A stretch of DNA of 64,000 nt from Symbiodinium natans (GCA_905221605.1 CAJNDS010001702.1:449934-513933); one strand, 5' to 3'. Positions 52,667-62,490 are shown, numbered from the stretch's first letter. The notes: generated by a model from the letters alone, not told the origin. Numbers and translations are program-made.

Positions 52667-54932
52667 TCACGCTCGCAAGCCCTCCCTGATGGCGCCATAC
52701 TTCTCTCGCAAGCGCACGGCGAACGGCTCGCTCTCCACCATCGCACGTTCAAGAACAGCTCGTTCCCACCTTCTCGCACGCCGCACCGCAGCAACGTCCA
52801 CTTGCCATCCATCAGCGACAAAACCCAACTGTTTGGAGCATGCCTCATCCGCCAAGCGATTGAAGCGCCGGGCCATCGTTGCGCAGACTCCCGGAGGAGG
52901 AATCCAACTGGGTCGCTTGCCGTGGCTGGGAATCCAGTGCACAATCAAATCACCCAGGCCCACGGTGACACGCTGCCAGAACGCAGCCAAAGGTCCAGCA
53001 AAATCACCACGAGCAGCCCGCGCGATGCGCCTCACTGCGGCGTCATTATCCGTGAGCACGACACCTTCTACGGCGTTGCCTGCGGTGTGCGCAGCCAAGA
53101 CAGCCAACGCATGACGTTCAGCAGCGGCCGGGGTCTGCTCGGGACCCGGGACCAATCCATGCACCACTATCTCCTGATTGCCCGCTTTCGCAGCAATAGC
53201 CCATGCCGCACGCTGCCAGTGCTCCATTCCAGCAGCAATCAAGCACCCACCATCCGTAGCACAGAAGAGCGAATCGCCGTTCTCACACGCCAGCTGAATG
53301 AATTGCGCAAGTTCATCATCAAGCTCAACCTCCATGCCACCGTCCCTTGCAGCAAAGGGCACCACAGCCACAAGAAGTTTGCGCTCAGCCCTGGTGTACC
53401 CATCTCCCAAGCCCTGCGGAGCCAGCGGACAATCGAAAACCATATGCTCAGTGGGCGGCGCCTCCATCCCGCACTTGCACTGCGTCTGGACATCAACGCG
53501 CTGAAGGAGCCGTCCATCCACCACAGAAGCCGTAACCGCACGAAAAGCCGCCCTCGAGGAGAGGTTGACGATTCTCACATGCTCATCCAGTATGAGGGCA
53601 CGCCTCCCAAGCGGCCCAGCTCCACCTGTGCGCCCATCGCCGTTCCACAGATCCTGGTGCCAGGCCTGCACAGCCGCACGCAGAAATGCATCCACTGTGT
53701 GCCACGCCGGCGAAAACGTGCCAAGCAAGGTGTGCACGTCCATGCCTCCTTCATCCGCCCAGCCCCATCTCGCACAAACCTTGGCCCAAGCTGAGCTAGC
53801 CGCGTCTGACGTCGGATGCCCCATGAGCACTGCCGACCGTCGCCTCCACTCTGCACGAATGACCACCGCTGCAAAAGCAAAAGAAAGATCCAGCCACGGC
53901 CCACCCATAGCAGCCCATGCCATCATGCAGGAGCGACCTTTAGGGACCTGCCCAGCCCATAAAGCCCTCTCGACACGTGCCTGCCAGCGTTTCTGGGTGT
54001 GAACACGATAGCGATTCCAGCAAGCAGCCCATGCAATCGCTGAGATAACCAGTGACCGCAATAAGATGGCACGCCTACACACATGTTTGCAAGCTTTGGC
54101 AATACGCTCACAACGCACCAAGACCATGTCGTCAAGAGCCCGCAGATCCGGCGCTACACCACCTCTCCTCATGACATAGTGCACGCCAAGCAGCTTGAAA
54201 GCAAAGACCACAGGCCCTAGGATGTCAGTGCGCTCCTGCAATCGCCTCCGAGCCACCTTGGACGTAGCAAACGAGGCCTGTTTGTCGGGATGCACAGTCA
54301 GGTTGAACACAGCATCGACTCTCCTGCCAGCAGTCACAGCATCGGTCAAAAGCAGCTCTGCATCAGTATCCAAGCTCCAGCAAGTGCGATCATCCACGAA
54401 GATTTTCACGGTTAGTGAGGGCGCCGCCCGTTTGACCACAGCATGCCAAACTGCCATCAAGCAGTTGACCAAAGTAACAGACAGAGGGCATCCCTGCTGC
54501 AAGCCACAAGCCACTCGTATAGGCCTCGGGTGGACCACGCCATCAAGCATAAGGAAGCGATCCTGTTGCACATAGAAGTCGCGAACCACTGCGGCGAGCG
54601 CGCCAGGGAATCCCATATGCAGGGCCACATCCACAGCCTGCTGTGGACGAACACTGTCAAAGAACTTCTTGACATCGGTTTTGATGCCCAACAAATGGCA
54701 TCTACCCCCATGGGTCCGCTCCAAATCCCGAAGCAGCGCATCATGAACCCCATGTAGGCTTCTCCCAACAACTCCTCCATGAATATCCGAAGGAAAAGCA
54801 GCAGTAGCCCAGTCACGAAGGCGTCTACAAGCCAATGAGGCCAGCGCTCTCCACAATACTGCACCAATAGCCAAGGGTCGTTGAGTGCCGTCAGGCTTTG
54901 GCACCAAAGCGATTCTGATGCGCTTCCACGCG
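52667..54932 (-). CDS. LINE pol, reverse transcriptase and RNase H part
   Basis: The frame is open from about 54932 and recognisable from LVPKPDGTQRPLAI (54907 onward). It is in +1 relative to the endonuclease frame. Residues are numbered from 54907. RT motif A has D78 in TDVKKFFDSV, motif B is GLQQGCPLSVT (135-145), and motif C is FVDD (170-173). A zinc-binding segment CKCG...TEH...DCP lies at 478-494. RNase H occupies about 548-695, with D552 (ATDGG), E597, D620 (LTDND), HWIPSHGK (657-664) and D687 (LADEAC), so all catalytic acids are present. The enzyme copies element RNA at the nicked target. No ATG begins this frame, so expression needs a frameshift or a fusion, or the copy carries an indel. 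Confidence 0.88.
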
Positions 54933-56510
54933 CCCTACTTGAAGCATGGCCTGCCAGAGTTCCACCACCTGCACCCAAAAGCCACGCGGCAAACAAGTCA
55001 GCTGCGCTGCCGCCCACCCATCCAGCCCTGTGGCACGCTTGCGCCTTCGTTTGACCACTGCCGCCAACTCATCCGGCGTAAACTGCAGCGCATCATCCGC
55101 ACAAGCAGGTCCCGCAGGAACGCTCTCCAACAGGGCCGCCGTAGCCTCATGGTCATAGTCGGCGTCACTCCCCCACCAACGCTCCCAAACTTCACGCGCC
55201 TGCTCCAGCTTCTCAGAGGTCTCCAACGGCGCAGTCCACTCACCATCGCGGTGCAAAGGCGGCGGCGCCGCCCTTGTGACCCATCGCGAGACTTGATGGA
55301 TGTCCACCGCCATTCTCTCACGCCACTGAGCCACCAGTCTTTGCTTGGTCTCCAGCGCCTCAGCATCAGCTGCTTTCTGCACCTCCTCCAGCAATTCCGG
55401 GAGAGACGTGGCGCCAAAGCCATGTCCTTCAGCCTGCCTCCAGACCTTGCGCAAAAGGTTGCCATAGTGAACCGAGTCGTGATCCCGAAGCATGGCCTCG
55501 GCGACTCGCCTCATGAGCCTCCGCAAACGGCGCTCAAGCAAAGTCTGAACGGTCGGGGCCTTGGTAGAAGGGGGAAGGCCACGGACAGGCACAGGCGCTT
55601 CAGCACGACGACGAGCCTTGCCACCCGCATGCATCACATCCTCCGCCGCGGCACTGAGGACAGACCATGCTTCATCCACCTCACCGCGACCAAGAGCGTC
55701 ATGAAAAGTCTGCCCACGCGAGCTCCACACATCATTCCATTCCTTAGCGGACACTTGGACCGGCACCACTTGCCTGGGCGGCCGGATGCGAAAAGGCTCA
55801 GGCCGCCAGTCAGTGGCCAACTGCACGTCATAGAAGACAAGATCGTGGTCCGCCGGCCCCACCACCTGGTGCTTATAGTCAATCACCAACTTGTCCGTGT
55901 GAAGAGCGAAGTCAATGCACCTGGTATAGTGTCCACCCGGGCCCCGAAACGTGGGCGGCGGGGGAGAATCACCATGAATGGCCTCATTTGCAGATCGCAT
56001 CGCGCCGCACGCCAAAGCATCTGAGATGGGAAAGTCTCCCTCAGTTAAATTGAAATCACCCATGAGCAACGCATCTTCCCCCAAAGCAGCCACATGTTCA
56101 AAGCAAGCCTGAAGAATATCACCAGCTTCGGCGCGCGAAGAAGCAGGCAGATACAAGTTGCACAACAGGAGCGGTCTCGCCCGTGGCCTCCAAACTCGCA
56201 TCACCCCACCACGCCCATCCGGCAACCACTGTGGCTTCGGAAGCGGCTCCACCGGCCACCTAGCCAGCGTGATGCATCCCCACTGCGCAGCGCCACTGGG
56301 CGCCAGGCCTTGCTCATGAATCACAAGATGCCACCCAAATTTGGTCGCCAAGTTTCTTAAGGCTCCAAACGAATCTCGCGGTAGACGAGCCTCCTGAACA
56401 AGGAGGATCCCAATCTCCCACTCAGCAGCCAAGCGCAAAACCTCGGCTGCGCGCCCCATCAATGTTCGCACGTTCACTGTGCCCACCCTCAAAGCCCGAG
56501 CAGTCTTCAT
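54891..56510 (-). CDS. LINE pol, APE-type endonuclease and RT N-terminus
   Basis: It starts at ATG 56510 (MKTARALRVGTVNVRTLMGR), which overlaps the ORF1 stop as ATGA. The endonuclease/exonuclease/phosphatase fold occupies residues 8-230, with N13, E40, D152 and N154 (GDFNLTEGDF), D200 (CIDFAL) and D221-H222 (ADHDLV) in the expected order. This is a complete active-site set for nicking target DNA. Residues about 470-490 (KRATGLDGWAAAQL) are the early RT motif of LINEs. The frame stops at 54891 just as the RT signal continues in the next frame. Confidence 0.9.
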   Translation of the reverse strand: MKTARALRVGTVNVRTLMGRAAEVLRLAAEWEIGILLVQEARLPRDSFGALRNLATKFGWHLVIHEQGLAPSGAAQWGCITLARWPVEPLPKPQWLPDGRGGVMRVWRPRARPLLLCNLYLPASSRAEAGDILQACFEHVAALGEDALLMGDFNLTEGDFPISDALACGAMRSANEAIHGDSPPPPTFRGPGGHYTRCIDFALHTDKLVIDYKHQVVGPADHDLVFYDVQLATDWRPEPFRIRPPRQVVPVQVSAKEWNDVWSSRGQTFHDALGRGEVDEAWSVLSAAAEDVMHAGGKARRRAEAPVPVRGLPPSTKAPTVQTLLERRLRRLMRRVAEAMLRDHDSVHYGNLLRKVWRQAEGHGFGATSLPELLEEVQKAADAEALETKQRLVAQWRERMAVDIHQVSRWVTRAAPPPLHRDGEWTAPLETSEKLEQAREVWERWWGSDADYDHEATAALLESVPAGPACADDALQFTPDELAAVVKRRRKRATGLDGWAAAQLTCLPRGFWVQVVELWQAMLQVGRVEAHQNRFGAKA

Positions 56511-59500
56511 GCTGCTCGCTCCTCGCCGCCACCAACCAGTCCTCGGGGAAGCTCAGGCGGACTCGGCTCATCCAAGATGCCAAGCTTGGACTTGGCCTGC
56601 CGCGCAGCACGCCCGCGAGGCCCATCATCCTTCAGCCAGGGCTCCAGCTCCCGAAGCCATCGCTGGCGATACTTCGCGAAAGCCTTCTCGCCCTTGCAAG
56701 TGCCCTTGGGAAAGCCCCGCTCGTTGCCTGCCAACCGGCAGCAGGCAACACACACAAAGCGCACTGCAAAAGACTTGTCCTCCATCGGCCATGGGATGGC
56801 CTCGAGCTCATGATCTCGGGCGATGTGCTGCTTCGAGGCCTCACCCTCGCCCGCTCCAGCAGTGAGGAAGTTGACAAGCTCAGCCGCACCACTTCGAAGT
56901 CGCTCATCCAGCGTCGCATCTTCTTTCTGCTTGGCCAGTCGCTGAATCAAGGCCTGGCGCTGCTGCGACATGCCCACCACCGCCTCACAGGGCATCTTGG
57001 CCAGGAGCTTGGCAGTATGCGCGAGGCACTTACAATGGCGGCAAACAAAATACGCGGCGCTACGTCGCCCAGGCTGTGTTGCTGGCACATCAATCGTGAA
57101 GAGTCCACTGTGTCCACCAATGCCACGCTTGATCTGAGAAAGCCGCGACGAGACCCCTTTCGCCCGCACGGCCTGAGTGGCCTTGGGCGCATTGCAGGGC
57201 CGAGCGGTTCTCCTCTTGAAGATGGCGATGTTCTCCTCAGGATGCGCCCGCGCTCCATGCGCGAGCTTCCACTGCCGCAGCTTGTCCCCCGTCAAGTTCC
57301 ACTCTGCGGGGAAAGCCTTGAGGCACACAGGGCACCTCCAAGTGACAACAGCATCATCACGCACCTCGATCGGCTCATCTATGACACCACGAAGATTGAG
57401 CTCCTTCATGCGCTCAGGATGCCACGCTCGAATGTGCTTGTTCTTGCGGAAAGACCAAAAGGAGCCTCCGCACGTGAAGCCACAGTCAGGGACTGGACAT
57501 GTCCACTCCCAGATTTTGCTCTTCTTTCTGCGCGTCGGCTCGGCAGGCTCCGTCTCAATGCCCTCCACATCAGCCAAAACCGCCACATCATCCTCAGCGT
57601 CATTGCTGCACCTGGAGCTGTCTCGCGAAAGCTCACACCTCCTCGCCCCCCGTGCAAAAGCTGCAACCAGCGAACAGCTTGCTGCGCCACCAGTGGCAGC
57701 GCTCGGTGCGCCCTTTCGGCTGCTGCCGCCCCCAGCCGTGCTCGCCGATGGCCGCACAGGCGCAGGCGGAGGAACAACAGCGCCGCTTACTCTTCCTACC
57801 GGCACATGAACTCCTTCAGCATTGCGAGTATACACGGTCCACGCCGCATCAGAGCCCTCAGCAGTGTCATTCGGGTGGTCACGGACTCCTCCACCTCGAC
57901 CGCCCTTAGTGTCACCGATCTCCTGGATGTTCGTGATCACAGCTGGCAAGGGCCCACCATCGAGGGCAGGCACCAGCAAGTCATAGTGGCCGATCTTCCC
58001 CGTGCCACGCTCAAAGGAGAGAGCAACAGGAAAATTGCCAGTTCCAACCTTAGTCGGCGTCAACGAAGCCTCTGCAGGAATGATGTACACCGCCAAGCTG
58101 AAGAGATCGGCAGCTGCCATAATCTCCAGATGGCCCCAGTACTTTCCTTCCATTGCAGCCTCCTTCAGGTAGGACTCAAAGTCAGGCACGCCTCCTTCAA
58201 CATCATTCGTATCTCTCTTGTCCCAGAAGGGAGCAAAATGCGCTTGCTTCCTCCTCATGTAGGCGACAACCTCAGCTCTCATGCGGCTCGTGGGCATCGG
58301 TCGGCTGGCATTCTTGTGCCACGCCACAGCTTGGGCCACACAGCCTGGCAAGCAATTGCCATCACGCTGGATCTGAATGAGCTTGGTGCCATCAGGCACC
58401 TCTCTCAAACCAATCGCTTGACGTTTGACATCACCTTCAGGTCTGCCCTCGCCAGTCTCCTGCTCACCAGCCAGCGGCTTCTGCACCACTTTGAACTGGT
58501 TGGTCTCAACCACAACAGGCGTTTGCCGCGGCAGCGGCTGTCTCGCAGACGGCCCCCTCGGACTCGGAGTAGCCGGAAGCAAGTAGTACAACGTCTGCTT
58601 TGGCGGAGAACCTTGCTCAACGGGAATGGCCAGTACATCCAGCGAGGCCGCCCCACGCACGAACCAGGTGGCGGTGCCTTTTCTGGTAAGACGACCAGTG
58701 ACGGTAACCTGCTCAAGCCCAGCTTCCTGAACCACCTTCATCACGTCATCCTGCGTCCACTCGTGCGGCAGGTTGGGAAGTCTCCACGATCTGATGACAA
58801 GTTCCGTTGAGCGGTCAACTCGGATGCCAATTTGCTTGCGACCAGCCACCAAGCCCCAGGCCGGCTTCATGAGCAAGCATCGCTGGAAGTAGTCAACCTC
58901 GTTCTCCCCTTCATTGGCATCAATCCATCGCACGCCCAAGTTGACCCCCGCAACACTGCGCTGCAAAGGCTCCCAGAAAAGACCGCCAACGCCACTCTTC
59001 TGCAAGAGTGCCTGAACTTGGTCGTCAGGCACACGCACCAATGCCACTAAAGTGGCTCCGCGCTTCTGCTCCACAGCTCCACCCCAGAGGTCTTTGACCG
59101 CAGCAGCCCTGGTCATGGCAAAGCTCCTAAGGTTCTTGGTGGCAGCAGCCCAGTCAGCCGCTGACGCAAGCTGTTGAATCAGCGCAAGGCGCAGCACCGT
59201 GGTGGGGACCGCCTTGATACTGACGACCTTCTTCTCACCCTTGAGGGTAGCCAACGCAACACCATTGACCTGAAACTTCAAGATCTCAACGCGATGCAAA
59301 GCCGCGCGCCCCTTCTGCCAAAATGGCATCGACAGAGAGCCTTCATCATGGCGATAGACCACAAGCAGCGAGCTCTTGAAGCTGCGCCCACTGGCCAAAA
59401 TCTGGAGGACCTCAGCCTCCTCACGGTTTTTTGCCAAGACAAGTAGCGATTCACCCGCCTTGTTGTAATCCTCGAGCTGCTCCGAGGTAACTAGCGTAGC

Positions 59501-60199
59501 ATGCCAGTCCTCCTGCCGAAGCTCCCACTCATCATGCTTGAGCTCAGGGCGCTCAAAAGCCCTGCGCTCACCCACCCCTTCACCCTTGCCCTGACCCTTC
59601 TTGCCCTCTGAGCGAGGACCATTGGCTGCATCGCAAGGACGCGCTTTGCCAACTTTCTCAGGCTTCTCCTTCCCGCCCTTCTTGCCATTTCGAGGCGCAA
59701 CATCAGCTAAGGGGGCTGACTGCGCAGTATCATCTCCTTTGCCTTTCCCCCGCTTCTTTTTCCTCACCTGAGTCCACTCACCCTCCGGCTCTTCAACGCG
59801 CACTTGCCGCGCATTCTCCGCCCCCCCCTGAGTGGAAGCACTGAGGCCCTGCACAGTAGCATCAGCCTGCGCAACGATGCTTTGGATCTCACTCGCATTC
59901 GAAAGCTTAGCCACCATCTGAATGAGCAACTGCACCAGGCTAATCAACATAGCCAACTGGCCATCACCAAGATCAGGCCCTGGATGGGACGCCTCTCCAA
60001 CTCGTTGCCCTGCATACCCAAGCAAACGACAAAGCTTGCAAACAAAGACCGGGATTACGCCACCCTCACAAAAGCCCCACGCCACGAAGTGGAACGATGC
60101 ATGGGAGTCCTCTGCATGGTAGCCACCGATGTGCCCGACAACAGCGGCCTCGAAGGTCAAAGTGATGTCCTCAAAGAAAAATCCACACTTGATCCCCAT
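56507..60199 (-). CDS. LINE ORF1: OTU-type cysteine protease and C2H2 zinc-finger protein
   Basis: The first in-frame ATG inside the LINE is 60199 (1,230 residues). The frame is also open upstream to the LINE's 5' end and on into the host exon. Residues 66-75 read RVGEASHPGP. A basic linker KKKRGKGKG lies at about 147-155. An OTU-like domain occupies about 610-744, with D613-G-N-C616 and H738 in GHYD forming the likely catalytic set. Two C2H2-type fingers follow (C901/C906/H922/H927 and C956/C959/H981/H986), then further Cys pairs at about 1053-1058 and 1150-1153. OTU proteases normally cleave ubiquitin. In LINEs the role is not established; polyprotein or host-factor processing is an inference. 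The zinc fingers and basic linker suggest nucleic-acid binding. Confidence 0.85.
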   Translation of the reverse strand: MGIKCGFFFEDITLTFEAAVVGHIGGYHAEDSHASFHFVAWGFCEGGVIPVFVCKLCRLLGYAGQRVGEASHPGPDLGDGQLAMLISLVQLLIQMVAKLSNASEIQSIVAQADATVQGLSASTQGGAENARQVRVEEPEGEWTQVRKKKRGKGKGDDTAQSAPLADVAPRNGKKGGKEKPEKVGKARPCDAANGPRSEGKKGQGKGEGVGERRAFERPELKHDEWELRQEDWHATLVTSEQLEDYNKAGESLLVLAKNREEAEVLQILASGRSFKSSLLVVYRHDEGSLSMPFWQKGRAALHRVEILKFQVNGVALATLKGEKKVVSIKAVPTTVLRLALIQQLASAADWAAATKNLRSFAMTRAAAVKDLWGGAVEQKRGATLVALVRVPDDQVQALLQKSGVGGLFWEPLQRSVAGVNLGVRWIDANEGENEVDYFQRCLLMKPAWGLVAGRKQIGIRVDRSTELVIRSWRLPNLPHEWTQDDVMKVVQEAGLEQVTVTGRLTRKGTATWFVRGAASLDVLAIPVEQGSPPKQTLYYLLPATPSPRGPSARQPLPRQTPVVVETNQFKVVQKPLAGEQETGEGRPEGDVKRQAIGLREVPDGTKLIQIQRDGNCLPGCVAQAVAWHKNASRPMPTSRMRAEVVAYMRRKQAHFAPFWDKRDTNDVEGGVPDFESYLKEAAMEGKYWGHLEIMAAADLFSLAVYIIPAEASLTPTKVGTGNFPVALSFERGTGKIGHYDLLVPALDGGPLPAVITNIQEIGDTKGGRGGGVRDHPNDTAEGSDAAWTVYTRNAEGVHVPVGRVSGAVVPPPAPVRPSASTAGGGSSRKGAPSAATGGAASCSLVAAFARGARRCELSRDSSRCSNDAEDDVAVLADVEGIETEPAEPTRRKKSKIWEWTCPVPDCGFTCGGSFWSFRKNKHIRAWHPERMKELNLRGVIDEPIEVRDDAVVTWRCPVCLKAFPAEWNLTGDKLRQWKLAHGARAHPEENIAIFKRRTARPCNAPKATQAVRAKGVSSRLSQIKRGIGGHSGLFTIDVPATQPGRRSAAYFVCRHCKCLAHTAKLLAKMPCEAVVGMSQQRQALIQRLAKQKEDATLDERLRSGAAELVNFLTAGAGEGEASKQHIARDHELEAIPWPMEDKSFAVRFVCVACCRLAGNERGFPKGTCKGEKAFAKYRQRWLRELEPWLKDDGPRGRAARQAKSKLGILDEPSPPELPRGLVGGGEERAA

Positions 60200-60267
60200 C
60201 CAGCTGTCAGTCTCGTCGGGCTCCGAGTTCAGGGTCACCGCGGGAAGGTAGCTGGCATCCAAACCCC

Positions 60268-60281
60268 GAAACAAGTCATGG
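60268..60281. repeat. Target-site duplication, LINE 5' side
   Basis: GAAACAAGTCATGG, identical to 52279-52292. Confidence 0.92.
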
Positions 60282-60648
60282 GATTGGTCCACTGCAATTA
60301 CTTGCCTGCAGCCTCCTGTTTCTACAAGATGATGCATCATGTCATCGAACTTGTTGACCTCTGAAGCGGTGCTTCTGCCATCCGGATCAACCAAATTCAC
60401 GCTGCTGCAACTGCACACGGGATGCAACTCGTTTGTCAACGGATCGCGGTCGTAAGGGTTGCTGTGGCATATGCAGATGTGCTGGTTCACTGCAAACGCG
60501 CAAACCCAATACGTGTCATCCAAGCGACCGCTCTGAGCTAGCATCTCACAAACGAATGTGCAGTCTTCGTCCAACAGTTTGGCTGCCAAAGTGAAGCTAT
60601 TCTCCTGCAAAGCATCCGAGATGATAGCCGCGAGCAAGTCTTTGAAAC
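60268..60648 (-). pseudogene. Second exon (5' portion) of the split cellular gene
   Basis: It begins after a GCGAG acceptor (AG at 60650-60649) with GTTTCAAAGAC, joined in frame to exon 1 as THNWGNCFKDLLAAIISDAL. It encodes residues 466-592 of the reconstructed 715-residue protein, including YWVCAFAVNQH (512-522) and an NKFDDMMHHL segment, and stops at the LINE junction after AVDQSHDLF. From there the frame runs open into LINE ORF1 without a stop, so a host-LINE fusion product is possible. Confidence 0.82.
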
Positions 60649-61052
60649 CTCGCAGGTGTCATTTTTCAGGGGTGTACTTAAAGGATCATGGGACTTAGTA
60701 ACTAGGGATAAGGTAACTGTACTTATAATTACTTATAACCCCACTTGGTTCGGTGGTTGAGACCAAACGTTTGAAACTTCAAGGGATTTCTGCCATTACT
60801 ATGCTAAACTCTATTAGTTTAGTATATGCAAGCAATAAGAACTACTCAGGTCCCTAACCCATCCGGAGCAAAGCCCTCAAGGCCCCACTGATGCTAGCGT
60901 TATCTCAATGTGAAAGAAAGCAAACCACACCCTGGACACAAAATGGCACTGAACGCTAAACCCTAAACCCTAAACCCCTAAAGCCCTAACCGAACTCTAA
61001 ACCCTAAACCCCTAAACCTCTAAAGCCCTAACTGAACTGTAGCTTTGGCAGC
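60649..61052 (-). other. GC-AG intron (404 bp) with telomere-like repeats
   Basis: The donor is GCTGCC at 61052 and the acceptor GCGAG at 60649. GC donors are a known frequent variant in dinoflagellates. The intron contains CCCTAAA runs at about 60955-61035. Confidence 0.75.
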
Positions 61053-62448
61053 AATTTCCCCAATTGTGGGTCACCATAACCTGAGCTCTTCGAGGTCCAT
61101 CCCTGTTCAAAGCCGAAACTGCATATGCAGATTCCTCTCTGCTGGTGAGAGGGATGATGGCTCTGCGGACCACATCTTTAGTCTTATGGTCACTGGGGGC
61201 AAAGTTCCAGCCGGGCATGGGAAGAAGCATCCCTTGATAAAAGCACAGGAGGCTGCGCAAAGTCATGCCCCGCAAGGAGAGCTCTTCAACTTTTGCTTTC
61301 CACATCGGGCTCCAATCCCTTTCCTGTTCCACTGGGGCTTTGGTCTGGCAGCGGCATGGCCAACAGCCCAACTGTTGGCCAGGCACCTGGTCAACCTTGG
61401 GAAGCCTGTGGCCGCCTGACAGGAGAACCGCAGCCAGAGCATTCCCCAGGACGTCCGCGGCTTGAATGCCTACTGCAGCCCAAATGGGCATGCCAAGGAA
61501 GAAAATAGCGTCTTTAGCGCTAGTGTCTCTGTCAGTGAAACTTCTAAGACCGCATGGAATCCCCAAGATTGTCAGCACAAGGCTGCAAGAGACGCCCATG
61601 GTTTGCAGGCCTGCCAAGCGTCGGGCTCGTCTCAGAGACAACTGCACTGCGACCGACGCATCACTGAGCTTTGCCATTCTCAAGACCCTTCGCAAAACTA
61701 GCAAAGATTTGGTCAAGATGCAAGCTGCCATCATGCTGGCCAGCACATTAACGACAGCAGTAAGCACCCCCGCCACCAGCGCCAAAGTAAGTGCCCAGGA
61801 AACAGTCAACAATGGTACTTCCAGAACAAGGAAGCACAAGCAAAGTGACAGTAAAATCACTGCCAGACTGACAGTGCATGCTTGCACCCGGACAAGGCAG
61901 CAAATGCAGCGACCACCGAATGCCTGCTTGGAAGAAAGCTCCAACAGCTCCAGTCGCGAAGCGATGAGCTTCTGCATGCAGACTGAGCAGAGCAGGTAAA
62001 GGCTGGCTCTGCAGCTGACAAGAAGCAAATAAGAATCAGGATAACATGATAGTGAACTGAGATATGTGTTCGGCAGAACGCCATACACAAGATCAGTCGG
62101 CGGTCTGGCCATGGTGGCCAGCAAGGAATGGCACCAGTTGAGAATGGCATAGTCACTGGCTGATTTGACATGAGGTGAAGCCCCGGCCCTTTTCCTCAGC
62201 CATGCTGCCATGCAACCAGATCCCAAACTAGCCAGCATCAGGACACTGAAGCAATTTCTAGGGCTTTCCACATAAGGATCATCATAAGGATGAGGAAACA
62301 GCAAGACTGTAGCCGTGGCATTCACTGCAAGGACAAAAGCATACCAGCCAGGCCGCCAGCGGTGCCAAAGCTGCCGGTGTAGTTCCCGAGCTTCCATGGG
62401 AGCTTTCTGAGATTGAACTTGCCATGCAGCCAAAGAATCTTCGGGCAT
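61053..62448 (-). CDS. First exon of a cellular polytopic membrane protein with a TIR-like C-terminal region
   Basis: The start chosen is the ATG at 62448 (MPEDSLAAWQVQSQKAPMEA). The frame is open further up but without an ATG. The exon encodes residues 1-465. About seven to eight hydrophobic segments are visible, among them WYAFVLAVNATATVLLF near the N-terminus, the long stretch around VSLAVILLSLCLCFLVLEVP, and DAIFFLGMPIWAAVGIQAAD. After the last one comes a cytosolic-looking region with VEELSLRGMTLRSLLCFYQG, a PSDHKTKDVVRRAIIPLTS segment and MVTHNWGN at the splice site. I recall this combination, continued by YWVCAFAVNQH and RAWCVAE, from a large dinoflagellate protein family of unknown function. 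VMVTHNWGN and RAWCVAE would match the first and late strands of a TIR-type fold (inference). The gene is broken by the LINE in its second exon. Confidence 0.8.
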
Positions 62449-62490
62449 GGTCTTCACACCACCAACATGCAGTTCACGTTTCCACAACAA

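Larger units (their letters stand above)
52293..60267 (-). mobile_element. LINE (non-LTR retrotransposon) with OTU protease, 7,975 bp
   Basis: This is a minus-strand element between 14 bp target duplications. The order from 5' to 3' is a short leader, ORF1 (OTU-type Cys protease, C2H2 fingers), ORF2 (APE-type endonuclease, start of RT) and, in a +1 frame, the rest of RT with RNase H. A 3' UTR of about 370 bp with a tandem 146 bp repeat follows. The 3' terminus reads (CTATTT)n-like rather than poly-A. OTU + APE + RT + RNase H in one LINE recalls the Dualen/RandI group known from green algae, but no restriction-like endonuclease was seen here. Confidence 0.9.

Noticed and set aside
52337-53794. 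Plus-strand ORF of 485 residues
   Set aside because: It is antisense to the LINE RT/RNase H region, whose catalytic motifs on the minus strand are unambiguous.
56462-58810. Plus-strand ORF of 782 residues
   Set aside because: It is antisense to LINE ORF1 and composed of low-information sequence. The opposite strand holds the OTU and zinc-finger motifs.
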